Below, piece after piece: positions 62,401 to 64,000 of a DNA stretch of 64,000 nt (position 1 is the first letter of the stretch; every line of letters begins with the position of its first letter). Where the stretch lies: positions 4,588,001 to 4,652,000 of the forward strand of contig CM033113.1 in NCBI GenBank assembly GCA_019321725.1, given 5' to 3'. The translations under genes and the position numbers were made by a program. The notes beneath the pieces were generated by a model, which saw nothing but the letters and a program-made list of their open reading frames with translations, had not been told where the DNA came from and did no database searches. The DNA is from Paulownia fortunei. Its lineage: Eukaryota > Streptophyta > Magnoliopsida > Lamiales > Paulowniaceae.

Positions 62401-62492
62401 TGTAGGTGATCATAGTTCCAGATGTTTGGCTTGCAATTGGCTGTGCGTCTTGCAAGGCTGTCGGCTTTGTGGTCAGTGGATACTATCTCCAT
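59404..62492 (-). pseudogene. TPS-b terpene synthase pseudogene, alpha-farnesene/ocimene synthase-like
   Basis: Seven degraded exons: 62,379-62,492, 61,974-62,224, 60,809-61,158, 60,397-60,616, 60,152-60,291, 59,789-60,034 and 59,404-59,693. Recognisable motifs are RRTANCKPNIW (RRX8W) in exon 1, PLHKLELIDRINKLALSYYF in exon 2, FTRDRAVESFLWVVGVAYEP and LVLIIDDVYDIYG (DDXXD) in exon 4, LFVEAKWYDKGHCPSLWEYL in exon 6, and GDAPSSILCYMREANVTE with FIYQNGDGFGVQDG in exon 7. Breaks include an extra T after YYF in exon 2, several shifts in exon 3, an extra G after YEPQYG in exon 4, an indel after QLPSN in exon 5 and a shift in exon 7. The exon 4 donor is GC, and the NSE motif reads NDQGTSK. TPS-b enzymes of this type make acyclic volatiles. 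First ATG taken as MEIVSTDHK; an in-frame stop lies upstream. Confidence 0.9.
61680..61865 (+). mobile_element. LTR-like relic inside intron 2 of the TPS-b pseudogene
   Basis: Contains CTTTAGACTTTCC, GCAGCAACCCCAATAAGCC then TAACAATCTTATG, ATTGCAGGTCTATCCTG and a final segment ending CAGATACAAATTGA. It aligns in order with the relic at 54,410-54,600 but is more decayed. It lies between exon 2 and exon 3 of the pseudogene and could have contributed to its decay or come later. Confidence 0.35.
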
Positions 62493-62612
62493 TTGGCTGC
62501 TGCTGGAAAATTTGCTATTCGCCACCGGAGTTTCTATTGTTGGACTATTCCTCAAAGAAATGCGTTATACGTGATATAGAGGAATATCCAGTGAGAAAGG
62601 CAACCATTTGTG

Positions 62613-64000
62613 TAGACCTGACCACGGTTCAGAAATCGTCGGTTATAGTTCAAAACCGTCAGTTCCACAGTTCAAGAAAATTCCGACCCTTAACCTTAAC
62701 CGTCAAGGCCGGTTACGGTCCGGGTTCCGGAACCGCCGGGCCGGTTCCGGTTCCGGTTAACCGCCGGTTCCGGTTCCAGTTCCAACCCTTGAATTTTTTT
62801 TTTATTTTTTTACCTATATTTTGAAAATTTGTAACTTTTTAACTAATTATTAATTTTATAAAATTGTAACTTTTGTAAAACAAAAACAATGGTTTGAAAT
62901 TTTAAACATATATTTGAATGAAAAATTTTGAACTTAAATTAAAAAAAAATATTATTAATTTTTTAATTTAATAAATGTTTAACTTAAATTTGAAAAAAAA
63001 ATATTATCTAAAATTTAAAGTATCAAATATTCTAATTATAATAAATATATATAAAAAAGATATTCAACTTGAAATCTTAAAGTTTAAACTTAAATTTCAC
63101 TATAAAAAAATTTGCACTTAAATTTTAAAAAAATATCCACAAAAATTTAAATTATATAATTAAAAACTATTTTAAAAATAAAAATGAGCTTGAAATTAAA
63201 TTTAAGTTGCCTACGTATCCTCTTAAAGTATAGAGGAATCAAAACTCACGTAGTTCTCTTACCTTTTAACCCTTCTTACCTTAGGGAGTGGCGTGGCACA
63301 ATCACTCCCACCCGTTCCCGTCGTTGTTCCATCTGTGTCCTCCTCTTGATCTTTCTCTGAATCCGGTTGATCTTGTCTTCGTACTGAGGCCTTGATCCAA
63401 TCATCAAAATATGTTTGGGCTTCTAAATTTTCGAAAGACAACGTTGAGTATTTCTCACTCAATATATTGCCTTCCGCACTAAAAACTTGTTCCACTGCAA
63501 CGATTGAAGCAGGTGAAGCAAGTATCTCCTTCGCCATCATAGACAAAATTGGATATGTTTGCTCCTTTTGCGACCACCATCGCAAAATATCGAACTTTTT
63601 ATCGTCATCTGTCTTATTAAACTCAAATGAAACATTAAAATAACTCTCAAGTTCTTGGTTAGAACTTGAGGATCTTCGAGGACGTTTAGTTCGTTCTCTA
63701 AGTAAAAGTTGTGCTGCCGTAAGTTTAAAATCACTACTACTACTAGTTTTATGTATATCAACTTGAGTTAATTGTGGACCATATTTGGAACTGTATTCAT
63801 TATAAAATTCATTTAAAAGTGTTCTAATTTTAAATATAATATTATTAATATCTATAGTATAATCATTTTCATTACGTATTAAAGCATTGTAATAAATTAA
63901 TAACAAGTCTTGTAAACTATCTAATTTAAGTCTAGGATAAAAAATAACAGCAATTAAATTAATATATGGGATTTCATAAAAATATTTTTTCCATTTCAAC
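62613..64000 (-). mobile_element. hAT-family DNA transposon, 3' part, running off the window
   Basis: The candidate left edge is TAGACCTGACCACGGTTC at 62,613-62,630, preceded by a possible 8-bp target-site copy CATTTGTG (62,605-62,612). The next 160 bp (about 62,620-62,790) are GC-rich and packed with ggttccgg and accggcc-type motifs, as in subterminal binding regions of hAT transposons. AT-rich sequence follows, then the transposase frame on the minus strand. The other end is beyond 64,000. The insertion starts about 120 bp upstream of the TPS-b pseudogene ATG, in its promoter. The exact border needs the other terminus. Confidence 0.7.
63259..64000 (-). CDS. hAT transposase, C-terminal part (partial)
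   Basis: About 247 codons open to the window end, without the true start. The N-terminal part here (KWKKYFYEIPYINLIAVIFY then PRLKLDSLQDLL) is the DUF4413-like section of the RNase-H-fold catalytic domain. The dimerisation region near the C-terminus reads FDILRWWSQKEQTYPILSMM, AKEILASPASIVAVEQVFSA and EGNILSEKYSTLSFENLEAQ. These are standard features of plant hAT transposases of the BED-zinc-finger RICESLEEPER type. A Ser-rich linker precedes the dimerisation region and an Asp/Glu/Thr-rich tail ends VRRVKR. No frame break is seen, so the element may be fairly young. Catalytic residues upstream lie outside the window. Confidence 0.9.
   Translation of the reverse strand, partial: LKWKKYFYEIPYINLIAVIFYPRLKLDSLQDLLLIYYNALIRNENDYTIDINNIIFKIRTLLNEFYNEYSSKYGPQLTQVDIHKTSSSSDFKLTAAQLLLRERTKRPRRSSSSNQELESYFNVSFEFNKTDDDKKFDILRWWSQKEQTYPILSMMAKEILASPASIVAVEQVFSAEGNILSEKYSTLSFENLEAQTYFDDWIKASVRRQDQPDSEKDQEEDTDGTTTGTGGSDCATPLPKVRRVKR

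Noticed and set aside
62426..62824. 132-codon plus-strand frame with a repeated valine-proline tail
   Set aside because: It is the antisense of TPS-b exon 1 joined to hAT subterminal repeats; low complexity explains the open frame.

Overview
This is nuclear DNA from a flowering plant, almost certainly a core eudicot and perhaps an asterid; the sequence alone does not fix the species. The evidence is the AT-rich intergenic DNA, GT-AG introns, plant-specific families (bHLH, MORF, DUF538, terpene synthases), many retrotransposon relics and a plant-type hAT transposon. Exons were joined by eye from reading frame, splice sites and remembered family architecture. No transcript or database search was available.

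Layout. Positions 1-14,400 hold no convincing gene. They contain an old direct tandem duplication: unit 1 is about 1,126-4,790 and unit 2 about 4,857-13,690. Unit 2 is stretched by two insertions of about 2 kb. Next is an FQR1-type flavodoxin-like quinone reductase (14,434-16,797, +). A bHLH112-like transcription factor lies at 21,999-24,372 (-). A gene-poor stretch of about 10 kb leads to the plastid RNA-editing factor MORF9 (35,047-36,744, +). Then come an At5g39570/PLDRP1-like tyrosine-rich protein (38,920-40,071, +) whose 3' end has been tandemly duplicated, a DUF538 protein (42,738-43,342, +), a small membrane-anchored peptide (44,874-45,203, -) and a DYT1-like tapetal bHLH gene (46,323-47,480, -) that appears to use a GC-AG intron.

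The right-hand 14 kb is a decaying terpene-synthase locus. A TPS-g gene of nerolidol/linalool-synthase type (50,175-53,242, -) is intact in every recognisable motif but is one base short in exon 5. A TPS-b gene of alpha-farnesene/ocimene-synthase type (59,404-62,492, -) carries indels in at least five of its seven exons and is a pseudogene. Between them lie tandem arrays built from LTR-retrotransposon pieces, including a 43-bp minisatellite carrying a degenerate tRNA-iMet primer-binding-site motif. A hAT element begins about 120 bp upstream of the TPS-b start and runs off the window.

The genes do not form an operon or an obvious single pathway. MORF9 acts in plastids, DYT1 in anther tapetum, bHLH112 in stress responses, and the two terpene synthases in volatile terpene formation. 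The most unusual items are the single-base lesion in the TPS-g gene, the tandemised LTR and primer-binding-site arrays, the GC-AG intron inside the bHLH domain of the DYT1-like gene, and the coding-end duplication in the PLDRP1-like gene.
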